Source of the DNA: Ascaris suum
Lineage: Eukaryota; Nematoda; Chromadorea; Rhabditida; Ascarididae
Assembly (NCBI GenBank): GCA_013433145.1
Contig: CM024168.1
Location: 6,642,184-6,706,183, forward strand
Direction of reading: 5' to 3'
DNA: 64,000 nucleotides
Below the pieces are notes generated by a model. The model worked only from the letters and a program-made list of their open reading frames with translations, searched no databases and was not told where the DNA came from. This document shows positions 14,803 through 26,795 of this stretch, in pieces. The translations under genes and the position numbers were made by a program. Within the stretch, counting starts at the first letter, position 1, and each line of letters begins with the position of its first letter.

Positions 14803-14872
14803 AGCATTTCAATATACTCCACCCTCTGATATAGCGGAAAAATGGGGGCAAATTCGGAGAATCAATGACTCA
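14803..14872 (+). repeat. Dispersed repeat, copy 1
   Basis: AAGCATTTCAATATACTCC..CTCTGATATAGCGGAAAAATG..GGAGAATCAATGACTCAC is about 75% identical by eye, over roughly 70 bases, to the copy starting near 16447 in the same orientation. It is probably part of an interspersed element. Confidence 0.65.
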
Positions 14873-16446
14873 CCATCCTATTATTATAATCTTTTTTCGC
14901 TGTCGTAACCAATCGCTTTTGTTTCGCCTTTTCTTATCGATTTTACTTGATTGAGCGACAGCTGCCAATTATATTGGATGCAGTTATGTCGAGTGTTTTT
15001 TGCGAATTGTTCTTTCTCATAAAGTTTTCCTTGAAATCTTTTGAGGGGGTAAAACCTGCACAATCTTCTCTTAAATGACACCTATGATGGAAGCTTCGCA
15101 CCTTATTATGAAATTATTAAAATTAGCAGCAATAAAGAAAGTACTCCAGGTGACTTAAGTGGTGAGCCTCTTTTTCGCTAGGTTCTTCATCGACTCTGTG
15201 ATTCATTGCAGAGGGATTGAAATCGTGCCATTATATCGCATGCGAAAATTTTGGAATGGCGCTATAAGTTTATAAGAATATGTTTTTTATTTTTTGTGTT
15301 TCTCAACACTAATATTCCTCCAGAAATATTCCGTACATAGCCACCTACTAAAAATTTCCTGCATTTACCCGTAATTTCGGCAACAACTGAAATGGAGTAG
15401 AATGCATATTCTCTGGAAATTTTGAGTTCGCATTTTTTTTTGCCTGGGAGGTTTTCCTTTTTTTATATCTGAGCATCACGTCGAGATGAAGTACATCTTG
15501 CAGGCAATAAATCTGCCATATGCGAGAGCATCCGAAAGGGACTGCCGACAGGCACATCGGCATAACTTGGATATGCACGCCTAGGATTAAAGCAGAACAC
15601 GAAGTCCGAGTTGAATTTTACTCTATTGACTTCAGCGTATACTGTGTGAACAATGGAGAATGTTTGCGTCCAGCGTTGCGACTTGAACTCTTATGCAGAA
15701 AGTCTCAAGTCTTTACCTGAAATACGACAGTGGTTGCTTTAAATGTGTTGAAAGGGTCGAATATTTTCGGCACTTTTTTCCAGTGCGCGAAGTTTGAGCG
15801 TATTAAGTGGAATATTTTCGACGAAGCCGATTTTAAGGGCACACGTCGACGAATGTCACTAAAACAGTAAGTTTTCATTTCATTAGGTTTCCAGACCCCC
15901 TCCCCGCCTATTGCCATAGCCGTAAGTAACTCGTGAGGTCATTTTGTTGGATATGGGGCGAAGGGCATTCACAGTCCTACATTTGCCGTAAATAACTTTT
16001 GCAGATATTCGTTGTAATAGTAAGCATGTGGGCATTATACACTTGTTGCGCCCAGTCGTGAGGGCGTCCTTCAAGATGAAGGTCGAGGGGGAGGCGAACT
16101 ATTCATGTGAGGGACAGCAATAGCCACTTTTCGATCACGTAGCCATGTAGCCATGTATTGCAACCATGGACTTGTGCGTTTTTTTTTTGGCAATTGCTCA
16201 CGAGCGCTTTACGGTTACTAAAGGATTTCTTTGGAATATTCCAAGAAATTGCCACCAAAAGTACATTCGAAACACTCTTTCGACCGTTTAAAGCTGCCAG
16301 TCTACCGTATACCATTGAATCAGTCTTACTTATATCACATAATGTTAAAGTACAGCGTAATCTACAATTCATGAAATTTTTGGAGCCTTGAAATATAGTT
16401 TAGTAAAGAGAAACAGTATAAGTTGTGACAAAACTAATCGAAGAAA

Positions 16447-16518
16447 AGCATTTCAGTGTAGGCTGCTCTCTGATATAACGGAAAAGTGAGTTCGCGTTTG
16501 GGGAATCAATGACTCACT
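16447..16518 (+). repeat. Dispersed repeat, copy 2
   Basis: AAGCATTTCAGTGTAGG..CTCTCTGATATAACGGAAAAGTG..GGGGAATCAATGACTCAC matches copy 1 at 14803. The shared block ends at AATGACTCAC in both, which may mark an element border. Confidence 0.65.
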
Positions 16519-16519
16519 A

Positions 16520-19500
16520 CTGCATCATTTGAGAAGTGGAGGCATCTTAGCCGCTGCTTCATGGTTCTTCCCTTTCTCAGTTGCGTGGGTATTAAATCTC
16601 TGAGTTGCATATCTTCTCAAATTGCTTTCCTTCTCTGGAAAATTACATATTTATGAATGATTCTTATTGTTTTGCCTTTCTCTTGACTTCTGCTGAAGCG
16701 AAGGCATATCTCTTCCGCTTTTCCCTATAGGGTCACATTAGAATCATTATTGCCCTTCCCCTCCCCCTTACGCCCACTTCACTTAGTTAAAATGCGCATT
16801 ACTGTTTTCTTGTTCTAGTGAGGCGATAGGAAATAATGCTGTCCCCCAGTGAAGCGATGAAATGCTCACGACTCTCATTGTTGTTGAGAAGAAAAATGCA
16901 AAGGCGTTTCGTATGAATGCGGTAACTTCATATCAATATGCAAAATTTGATGTCGCATTTTACAAATTGCAATTGCGAATTTTGCACCTTTTTGTGTACA
17001 TTTGCACTAAATGCAATTTCGATGTTGGACTCATTTCTCACACAATAGACCACAAAAGCGATTTGTCGTTCTCTAATGTGTTCATTATACAGCCCATTCG
17101 AATATGCAAACAGTGCATTTGCTTTTACATTCGAAGAAAACATCCTTGCTCAAAGAAAGAACTGAATCACAGACTGAGAAATAGTGGGATTGGTTGTAAC
17201 TGATAAATGAAATATATGTTCATTGATGTATGCATCCTGAGTTTGATGTAATGTCTCGCTTTTTTATTTGTTTACCTTCTAATAGTCTATGAGACAAATT
17301 AGTTAGGGAACTTTCTGCAAGGGGGAGGGATGTTGAATTGGAGAATGCCGGCTGTAGATAGATTCGATGAACAACAGAATCATGGATATTTTCAGCAATG
17401 GATTGCCGCAGAGGTATGCGCAAGCAGTATCGAATAGCTATTCTATTCTCTGCTGCATCACTAAGTTAATTACATGCTTACAGGTTGTAGCCGATGAATC
17501 GCTTTAGTCCGTCCAAATCTAACCTTGGATTACATCTGTTTTTCATTGTTGTCATATCATTTCCTTCACTTTAAAGGGAAACCATCTTTTCATGTTCTAT
17601 AACGATCATTTTCGAATTTGCATTCTCATTTCTTGAGATGAATTATATCACCTAATCTTCTTAGGAAATTTGTATCGACTTCTTTCTCTTTTTTTGAAGT
17701 CCGGGGTTCTGAAGTGGCAAATTAGGGTTCTCAGCGTTGTGAATTTAAGAGCTAGGAGGCTTAATGAGAACGGCGTGAAGCAAAAGTGCACCGCATGCGG
17801 GTAAAACTTAGCACCGTTTTATTTTTAAAGTTTCAGTTCCATTATATTCCGCAACTCCATTTCCGATTTCCGATCAGTTACGTTCCTAACGCGGCAATGA
17901 AAGAAACCTCGAAGAAATTGGAATATCACTCGAGACAGCTGCCGACACTTACTGTTTTCGTTGGCAAACATCCAAACGCAATGAATGTTTCGCAATGCAA
18001 ATATCTTTTTAAATTGTGTGACTCTCACTTGTTTAGTTCGATAGCGTTTCCATAATAAACAACATTTCAGTTTTACGATCTAAAACAATTTACACTTGAT
18101 ATAGTGGAGTGTCACCGATGGGTTTCTTCTCGAATCGTCGATATTTTATTAAATTTGGCTAATATTCGAATTTCACAGCACTGCTTTTCGAGGTTTTTTT
18201 CTTAGCTCAAATTCCTCTTTCTTTTTTCCCTCTCGCCTTCACGAAAAAATAATCCCCGAGGAATCTCCGATTATCTCAGAAGTAATAAGTTAACTGAGCA
18301 CCTGTTGAAGTTTTTTCTCATTTTGCGCAATTTATCGATGAGTGTGGAATTTATGTGGTTGGGATCTTCAGTGAAAATTGCTCAACAATGAGCAAAATTT
18401 TGGATAATTTCACCTTGTTATATATAAATCTTGTTTTGTTGTTATGTACTTGTGGTTTTTAGTATATTCGAAACACGCTTTATTGATGACTGGGAAGTTG
18501 GTATCGATGGAGTTTTCAATAAATATTAATTAAATTATTTATTACCCTGTCGTGCGTTTCAAGCATTGCGCGTGCCGTCGTGATTTTCATTGAGATAATC
18601 GTAAAATATTTTCGATTATTCTCTCAGTCTTGAGGAGTTTGATTTATTAGTTTCCGTCGAAGGTCTCATTAAAATTTATGCTCTTTCTCAAAACAATCTC
18701 TATAAGCAATAGGGAGATGCTCTCTGAGCTGGAATCTGCTTTCTCGAAAACTGCATAAATTGATTCAATATTGTTGGTATTGTTGGACAAGACACCAAAT
18801 TGCTCTATGTTTCAAATCAGTACGCCAAAATTGGTCCTTTAAACTGCTCGAAAGCTGTCAGTAAACAAATTATTGAAGCGAGTGCTTCAATCATTCCCTC
18901 GTTTTCTTGCATTTGCAGCTTAGATTGTGAAGAAAATTTTTTAAATTTTTCCAACACACCGGAAGCATTATCGACTGACTCGTCCTTTTCGAGAGCATTT
19001 AGGAACATACCCGACATGTTCTTGAATAAAACACCTCATTGCTTCCCCTCCCTCACCCCTTCTCGTTTCACCCGAAATCTATTGCTCCGAAACATTGAAA
19101 GTATTTCTAATTTATCGTATAAAATGTTCCTCACTCTGAAATAGTATTCACTTCATATATTTTCATATAGGCATACCCCACCTCATCTTTCATCAATTTG
19201 TTTGTTCTGTATTTCAATTATCAACGTGTTTTTCGGTGACAATCCCTCTAGACTTATTCTACTTGCGACATGGATGAATTGTTAATGTGCGCTGCTCTGA
19301 AATAGCCAAAAATCATTATTTAGTGTTATTCGTGATGAACTGTTAACAAAGCAGAGGAGAGGGGGTGATTTATGCATTAATGTGCCGTGAGGGGAGTTTT
19401 GGTTTATTATTTGAGATATTATTTGATTTTCACCATTTAACTGATACCAAGCACGAAACGATAATTGATCTTTAATTGTTTCTATTCGACGTATTGTTTT

Positions 19501-22240
19501 CGAGTTTTGCTCTTAGATGAGAGTGTCAGCCACACGTCATAAATGTTATGTAAATATAAGCAGTACTTAATTCTAAGATTTTTCCAAATAATAAGTAATA
19601 TTTCTTTATTTGCCTTGCAAATATACAGTTTTCCTTTGATGTGCTCTGAACCTATGTTGTGTGTTCTACTCAGCTGGCGTTTTGCGAATTGAGCTATTGC
19701 AAATTGCCGCTCAGCTATCGAGTTAGAAATTGTTGCGATCTCTGCCTTGACTCGAAAGTCTGAATTCCTCTCGTCATCATTTATCTCGTTTACAGATAAT
19801 TGTTTGGAAAGCACAAGAAGATAAATTGTTTATCTTTTGATGTGTAATCGAAATTATTTTGGGAGTTTTCTTCGGGAAGAGAATATTTTGGTGAAGTAAT
19901 TTCCAAGATCGGAGAAGTTTCTGCAGAAGATTAAATAATCTTTGGAGAAATCGCAAAAAAGTTTATAGCAATATTGTTGAGCATTGTCGCTGAGATGGCT
20001 GTCGCTTTGCTAATGCCTTTTCGCTGAGTTTTTTCTCCAACGATCACGATCGAATACGGTCTCATCCCTTCGCATTTCTTTAGGAACAAAATGAAGCTTA
20101 ATGGCACCTTCATGATGAGACGATCGCTTAATGGCTGTTTGAATATTCAAATTTAATGGCTGTTTAATATTGAAATGAGATGTGAGGTATTGATTATATC
20201 TGTTAGCATGAGAAGCTATATGCTCGAGGTCGAGGGACTAACCTATAACCTCATAGTTGGCATTTGACTAGAAGAAAATCGCTTCTGGGGGAATGCACAG
20301 GAATTAATTGATTTTAAATATTAGGGGCGTATAGTTAACTCAATGACGACGAAAGAATGAATCTCTTCTCAGGTATGTTTGCAATAAGTAAAATATATTT
20401 CTTCTATATGTTTTTGCCCAAAAATCTCATCCATATGCTATTATATGGCTCTTTTCTTCCGTTGATTCTCGTTCGTTCATTATTTGCACTGCTCTTTGAA
20501 AGCACTTCGTCTGGTTCACATTCCTTCTCTGTTTTTCTTTTTAAATATGCGGAAGGAGATTGCGTAAAGCGGATGCGATATATATGTTGCGTAGAAAGAG
20601 ATGATTAAGATTTTTTGTATTAATGAACGCTTGGAATATCGAAGAGTGTTTCGGAATTCATTCCCAATTGAAGTTGGCATAATTTATCTTCTTTTTCAAT
20701 TATATTTTTGTCTCTTATTTCATCTTTCAGTGAATTCTTGATAGGTTTATAAAGTGGTACACCAAGCATATTAATGCAGTATTTCGTTTTATTTTCGAAC
20801 TTTGTAAGTTGAATGAGAAAGTTGCGATATCGAGATTGAATCCTTTAAAAGAGGCGGTTTATTTAAGCCCAACGGAAGTGTCATCTCAAGCTTGAAAATC
20901 CCTCATTTTAGCATGATTTTTCTTCATGTGTTTACACCATATTCATTTCTAAAATGGCGGTTTTGACAAATCGGAAATTTCACTGCTCATGGCCTATTTT
21001 AAAAAAATGTTTGCTAACATTATCCAAGTGCCTGTATTTTATTTTTGCGAACGATCGGCTCAAACTTTACTGCCTAAGTTCGGGAACTTGCTAACTGTAG
21101 CATAGAGGAGGTCACTTGGAAGCTTCTGAAGTGTTGCAAGTGGCATCTGAAGTTGATGGGTAAGGAGCGTCGCACGTGCTCTTGTTGTAGCATTTACGAT
21201 TGCTTTGCATAGAGGTAACAGACACATCGAGCAACGCTCACTGTTAGAGGACGGCTGCGCCGCACCGTGCACCTCTCTGCTTATGCCTCGTTTAATTTAA
21301 GCTTATACTATTGATTTGCTTGCTTTATAGAATTACGTCATGTTGTATTTTATTTGTGCCAGTAAACTTGGAGAAGCTTCCTCTTCGGTACTAATTTCCT
21401 CTATTTATCTATCCCCCATCCATTTCTAAATTCCTTTCTGTAGTCATGTGGCTAATTATGACTTGCAACCAGCATCGACATATTAGGAATTATCGATCTG
21501 CTTATAATTTCGTAAAAACGATCATTTCGATATTTGACGGGGATTTACCCGGTCGGTCATTCCTTTAAATCCATGGATTGTGATGTTAAAAAGTTGGTGA
21601 GCAAGCAAAATGAAGTTGAACATTGAGCTCGAGCTTCTGCTGGCAGTCGTCAGTATCGGCGGCCCTTCATCCTATCCATTAATTTTTATGCGCTGTTGCA
21701 AATTTGCATTCACAAAGCCGTCTTGTTTGTGTGTCATTTGTCTATCTGCATTTATATTTGTCTCTCTGCCTAATAATTTCAATTCGGTAGCGACTGAAGC
21801 GAGAATTGCGAAACTTGCTGCTCATAATGGGCAGAGGGAGTTGATTCACTCGTCACCCTTCCGAATGATTCATAAACTGCTGAAGGGGTTAAATACAATC
21901 AGAGCGGACAAAGAATTATTGACACCTTCTAAGGTTTGCACGAGCAATCGTATCGACTAAAACACGCTTATTAAGACAACTAGTTGTACCGTTTGTGAGT
22001 AACTTCTAAAATCGGTTGAATGGATGAGCATATCGTGCCGCTTTGCGACATCCTCCTCCACTTTTCTTTCTTTTGTTCAGAGAGTTAGCAATTTTGTTGC
22101 ATATCGTTGAGCGCTTCGGTTATTGCAGAAGATTGTTCTCGAGAGGTTTGCAGCTGTACACTCCTGCAGTTTCGTTTTCACTCGAATTAGCGTATTTCCC
22201 AGCAACTTTTTCAAAGTTGTTCAAAACCAATGGTGGTAAT
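16520..22240. other. AT-rich non-coding DNA
   Basis: No supported gene. A small local duplication (AATGGCTGTTT(G)AATATT..AAAT) occurs at about 20131 and 20155. Frames in 18.8-19.1 and 19.5-19.8 kb resemble no family. Confidence 0.5.
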
Positions 22241-22254
22241 TTAATGTCTCTCCG

Positions 22255-22335
22255 TGCACATATATGTCTATGTCGTGTTTGTGTGCATGTGTCTGTCTGT
22301 TTGTGTCTGCTTATCTCTATGCCCGCTTGTGCAGT
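22255..22335 (+). repeat. TG/TC-rich simple sequence
   Basis: ATGTCTATGTCGTGTTTGTG and GTGTCTGTCTGTTTGTGTCT: degenerate TGTC/TGTG simple repeat of about 80 bases. Confidence 0.5.
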
Positions 22336-22369
22336 GACTTGAGAGAGGAGCATTGCAGCAAGTTTATTT

Positions 22370-22575
22370 TGCAGTCGATCGATGCTGCGACGCGCAAGTT
22401 TCGAGTTTGCTCGAGCAACGACTGGTAGTTTTTGCAACATTCGGCTGACTAAATGGCGTTCGGACGCTTTCGCTTCATTCGCTCGAGCAGAAGCCGACAC
22501 AGTAGGAAGGGGACCGATTCTCCTCTCTCTGTTCCCCGCTCCCCACCAGTTCCCTCTCCCTCCCGCAATACTTTG
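22370..22575. other. GC-richer patch 4.2 kb upstream of maph-1
   Basis: Distinctly higher GC than its surroundings, with GATCGATGCTGCGACGCGC, CTCGAGCA twice (CTCGAGCAACG and CTCGAGCAGAAG) and a C/T-rich end (CTCCCCACCAGTTCCCTCTC). The open frames on both strands are consequences of the composition. It could be a promoter or first non-coding exon of maph-1; there is no direct evidence. Confidence 0.35.
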
Positions 22576-22859
22576 GACCACCACAGTTTTAGTAGCTTAT
22601 CAAATGCAGAACATCCAATATGAAAGGTTTTTGGTTTTGCTAAGGCCTTTCCTGTCTTGGGAATTTCCGCGTGTGCATATGTGGCTTTGAGTATGGAGTC
22701 CTAAATAGAAATTTTGATAAGCACATGACGATGATGTCACACTACAACTGCTCTATTTTGGACCATTATTAGTTGTTTAGGTTTAGTCTGAGTAAGTTAG
22801 TCCACCAGTCTAATCTAGACTGTCGATGACCGGCCAATAGAACTAACCAATCCGAGATA

Positions 22860-22993
22860 TCCACCGTTTGAATCAGCCGGTGGACGATCCACCAAATGAA
22901 TTAGCCGGTAGACGATCCACCAAATGAATCAGCCAGTGGTGATCCACCAATTAAATCAGCCATTGGAAGGTCCACCGACTGAACTAACCTGTG
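22860..22993 (+). repeat. 28-bp tandem repeat, about 4.8 copies
   Basis: Units start at 22860, 22888, 22916, 22943 and 22971, each beginning TCCACC; typical unit TCCACCAAATGAATCAGCCG followed by GTGGACGA. Unit 3 is 27 bp and the last is partial. Each unit holds an imperfect dyad (TCCACC..GGTGGA), so the array can fold. A related TCCACC word occurs at 22801. Confidence 0.88.
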
Positions 22994-22999
22994 CGTAAA

Positions 23000-25900
23000 A
23001 AATGCAGCGCTTATGTTATGTTATTTTACCAGCCTGTTTGTTGCAATAGTTTTTGCACTTTCGTGGTGATTCTTTATAAGCATTGATGCTTCACGCGCAA
23101 ATTTTTATTCATTACTTCTTGATGTGTACTTTTATCATGTGTTCATCTGTTGCTAAATCCGCTAAAAATTTCTAAGTGGAAAGTAAATATGCGAAATTTG
23201 TTCTCATAACCTTGCAGCTTTCCAATCGAAGTTGTATTATTTATTTGTGATTTTAGTGTTATGTTTGTTTGTGTGTACTTGTCTGCCGACTGATTTTTGC
23301 ACTGGAACAGACATTTCCAATACGCCGAGTGCTTTTGTTACATAATTTTTGGTTGTTTAGAATGTTAACAGTAAGCTTACGTAGGAAAGCAGTCTCTGAA
23401 CGCTGTAATTCCAGTCGCTTTAAGAGTCCTCATTTTATTGTCTAGATGTGTGTAGATGCGTTAGGGTCACACTGGAATTCCGGTTCTAGAATTGCGATGT
23501 TGTGTAGTAGTTCCGTTCCCAGTTTTTGAAAATATCTGCGAATGTAACCCTGATCCACAGCTTTCCATTTCTCTGTGGGGTAGTGATAACGCCATCTAAT
23601 TGTTAATAAAGCAAACTTTCAGTAAACGGAAGTTCATTAGTTCAAAATTATTCGTTTCGCAGCTAATGAGATCCCTTGAATTGGCAATGCTTTTCACAAA
23701 AGTCCCTCGCACTTTTAATTTTAAACCACAAAAGGGATTCATTTCACTGAAGGCGAATATCAGAAAATTTCAATCGGCAATATTTTTTAGCGTTTAAAGT
23801 GGGACGGAACTTGTGTAAAAATCGGCACTGATAGAATGGATACCGTCAACCGAGAATCGATGATTTATGACTCAAGAGGTCTCCCTGGAGGAAGTGAGAT
23901 ATCGCCAATATGTGATTGGTCGATGGCGTAATCCTTCGTGAAAAAAGGCAGCGGAATGTGTGAGCATTGCTTCTGACTCATTGAGTTAATTGAAGTGCTG
24001 GAATTTGTTCGCATCTATGAAATCACTAAAAAGCAAAGCGCATGTACAAGGGTATGGAACAGAGAGGTGGTCGCTTCCTTGGATTTTTTTTGACGACTTG
24101 TGGTGTATAAACCCGCTTTTCACTTCTACCTTTGTCTTCCTTCCTATCTTTCTTTACTTTCAGTTCTCTCCCTCCCTCACCCCTTCCTCCTTCCTTCTTC
24201 TTCATCCTTTTCTTCTCTATTCCGATTGTTCCTCTGAATTTTTCTTGTCTCTCTGTAATAGTTGTAGCCTGCTTTTAAAAATTATTCGCAATAATCTTTT
24301 GATCGCTAAAACAAAGCGCTTGACCGAATTCATCAGCAGTTTAGTTATAAAGGCAGGTTTGTTCTCATCATTGCTTCCTTCATCGTCTACCTCGATATGT
24401 TGTAATCTTTAATTATATGTTCAGTGGTGTATCTGTTGGTAGTCGTGCTAGTCCTTTAACTCAAAATAGGTCACCAGTACCCACCATGCATCTGCGTTTA
24501 TAAGCCCTGGTACTTATAGCATTCACAACTTTCTAAAAGGGGCGGTCATTCGATGAGGAACTTATGAAAAAGACCGTCGTTTTGCTGTATTCAAAATGGG
24601 CTTTTATTCTAGAGGAAGATGAGGATGGAGCTATATTCAAAGAAAACCACTAGGGGGGGGGGGGGGGGGGAGGGGCATTATGGTGGTCTTCGTTTTTCCA
24701 GTTTTCGCATCTTTAGCACCTCAGATAGACTTCTGAGCTGAATTTCTGAAGTCATTATGCGAGTGCGTCAGGTAACGTGATTGATTTGTTATGGGCATTC
24801 CGATGTGAGGCATATACTCTAGATAAGACCCCATTCCAAACATGGTGACCTTATAGCAGTTGGGTGACACTCTTTAGTTGGTCGCACTTTTCGTTTTTAC
24901 TGCACGATGATTTTATATCTCATCGGAAATGAATTTTTTTACTCGTTAGATTTGCAGTTATTACCACGCATTATCGTTCATTTAGTTCAAATATATTAAT
25001 TCCATGAAAGCTGATCATTTACTTTTGGTCGCAAAATTGGAATTTTATTTCTTCACAACCCATTTCTTCGTCTTCCGCTTTTTACAGTGGTTCATAAGCT
25101 ACCTTGGAAGATTCAGTCTCAAGGCTCTTCTCCTTATACGCCTGATGCTGCTTCATTTCTGCACTCAATGAAACGCAGTGCTACTGGACGAGGGGAGGAA
25201 GAATTAAGGGGAAAGATCGAGTCAAAATTTGTTAGACAATGAAGTTCACAAATAGGTCAAATGTTTCTTATCTTATGTATTTCTTCTGTGTTGTTTCATT
25301 GCTGGTTCATTACTTTAGTGCGTTTTGTTGAATCCTTCAAGACTTATTGGCAATTAGTTTTATTAGCAGTTAAGAGGGAATTGCTCTAAGCATATGAGAC
25401 ATTGCAGTGAGGAAATAAGAAGTGAACATGTGACGGTAGAGGTGCACACAGTCATTGCACATTTCATAATGTTATTCGTTTTATTAGTTTTTTCTTTTAA
25501 ACTGAAATCTGTAGTCGCCCTTTGTTTGACTGACAACAATGCCTGGAAGTCGCCTTCAATTATGTGGCAATATTGTCGTCAGATGTGATCGAGCGCCATA
25601 AATAATGTGCACTCACTGTCGAATTGTAGTTTCTCTGATTTGTGCATCTTTCTTCAGGTGTCCTCTACCTTATATATAATACTTGGAGTACTTTTTTACC
25701 ATCATTTCTCGTTGTTCATGATTTCGAATGTAAATAACAAGTGCACTCAACAAAATTCCATAAAATTTTCTCTCTCTAATTCTATAAGTTCGGAATATTA
25801 TTGCTGAATATTTAATGAGTTCAGCTGAGAACTTAAAAAAAAGAAGTTTGAGTCGTTTTATTAATCGAATCAGATTAAATGCACTCGTCGAATGTATTCA

Positions 25901-26749
25901 ACTGCTCGACGAAGGAAGTTACATCCTTCTTTTTCACATTCACTTTGGTGTTCGCGAAATGTGAACATTGCAGCAGTTTAAAAACTCGCAGAAATGCAAT
26001 TTTCAATGGAATTATTCTCAACAATTTAATCGCTTTAAAACACTGGAGCTTTACAGAGTGAACTTATGAGTGAAGTAGATAGGGGATTTTATACTGTAAT
26101 AGTAAATTGTAGAATATGCGAGTATCACTCGAAAAAGTAGTTGGGGGTTCTCATCAAAAGCTTCGCAGCAAACATTCCCGCTCCGTTGGAACAATCGAAA
26201 CATGCTTTCCATTCTGAGGATTTTCTAATTTTGAATTCAGGTGCATCATGCTGGCACCAATTCTTTTCGTATCTATATATTTACAGTTGTCTAATGCTTG
26301 AAATTACGAACCACCGAAAAGCTTTAGCGACAAATATTCTTTCATAGAATTTAAGGTACTGCTTCCGCTTATAAAAGTAATATCGTCCCGCTCGATTGTT
26401 TTCATACTGTTCGCCTTTAGATGCGCCATAAAATTTGCTTGCCTGATTTGCTTTCCGATGGACTAGTCGTTAGTGTGCGAGCACTGAGTAGGAGAATGCA
26501 TCAAGCTGACTGGCACGATCAGCGCTTCTTGCATTTATGAGAGTGGATTTGTCTGTGTTTGCGTATGCTGCTAAGATAATCGTCGTTCTCGCATAATCAC
26601 TTCCACTTCGAGGAGCTGCCGTTCTCTTTTATCACTTTATTTAATTTTACTGCTGCACTGTATTAGTTTTTTAGTTGTTCGTCAAGAAATTTTTTGCCCG
26701 CATTCTTCGATTTATATATTGGAAGAAATGCAGTCGTTTTTTTTTTGCA
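23000..26749. other. Non-coding DNA immediately upstream of maph-1
   Basis: No gene supported. Contains a polypyrimidine stretch at about 24118-24245 (TCTCTCCCTCCCTCACCCCT and CTTCCTCCTTCCTTCTTCTT), the G18 run at 24653, and then AT-rich DNA up to the 3' splice site before the maph-1 start codon. The promoter is not identifiable by eye. Confidence 0.5.
24653..24670 (+). repeat. G18 homopolymer
   Basis: Eighteen consecutive G followed by AGGGG. It can form a G-quadruplex and its length is likely to be unreliable in any assembly. Confidence 0.9.
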
Positions 26750-26757
26750 TTTTGCAG
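26750..26757 (+). promoter_or_regulatory. 3' splice site before the start codon, possible SL trans-splice acceptor
   Basis: A run of about ten T (around 26736-26746), then GCATTTTGCAG, lies 31 nt before the maph-1 ATG. No coding exon is needed upstream because translation starts just after it. Nematodes commonly add a spliced leader at such sites; this is an inference, and a cis-spliced 5' UTR exon further upstream is equally possible. Confidence 0.5.
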
Positions 26758-26795
26758 GCTGGTTGTTGCGATTGCGTGAACGACGATCATGGCCG
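26758..26795 (+). CDS. maph-1: maph-1 exon 1: 5' UTR end plus start codon
   Basis: A T-rich tract ending TTTTGCAG (26750-26757) is followed by 31 bases of leader, then ATG GCC G and the donor GTATGT at 26796. The coding part is only 26789-26795 and ends in phase 1. That phase fits exon 2 exactly (G + GC GAT GCA), giving the N-terminus MAGDADLVAMLPAGH, which is why this ATG was chosen. The short leader behind a strong 3' splice site would suit either spliced-leader trans-splicing or an upstream 5' UTR exon; the sequence cannot tell which. Confidence 0.8.

Noticed and set aside
22120..22584. 154-codon minus-strand open frame
   Set aside because: Sits on the GC-richer patch, where stops are rarer; Arg/Ala/Ser-biased text resembles no family and no splice or start context supports it.
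22860..22993. 28-bp repeats as a CRISPR array
   Set aside because: Units are directly abutting with no spacers, and the genome is eukaryotic.
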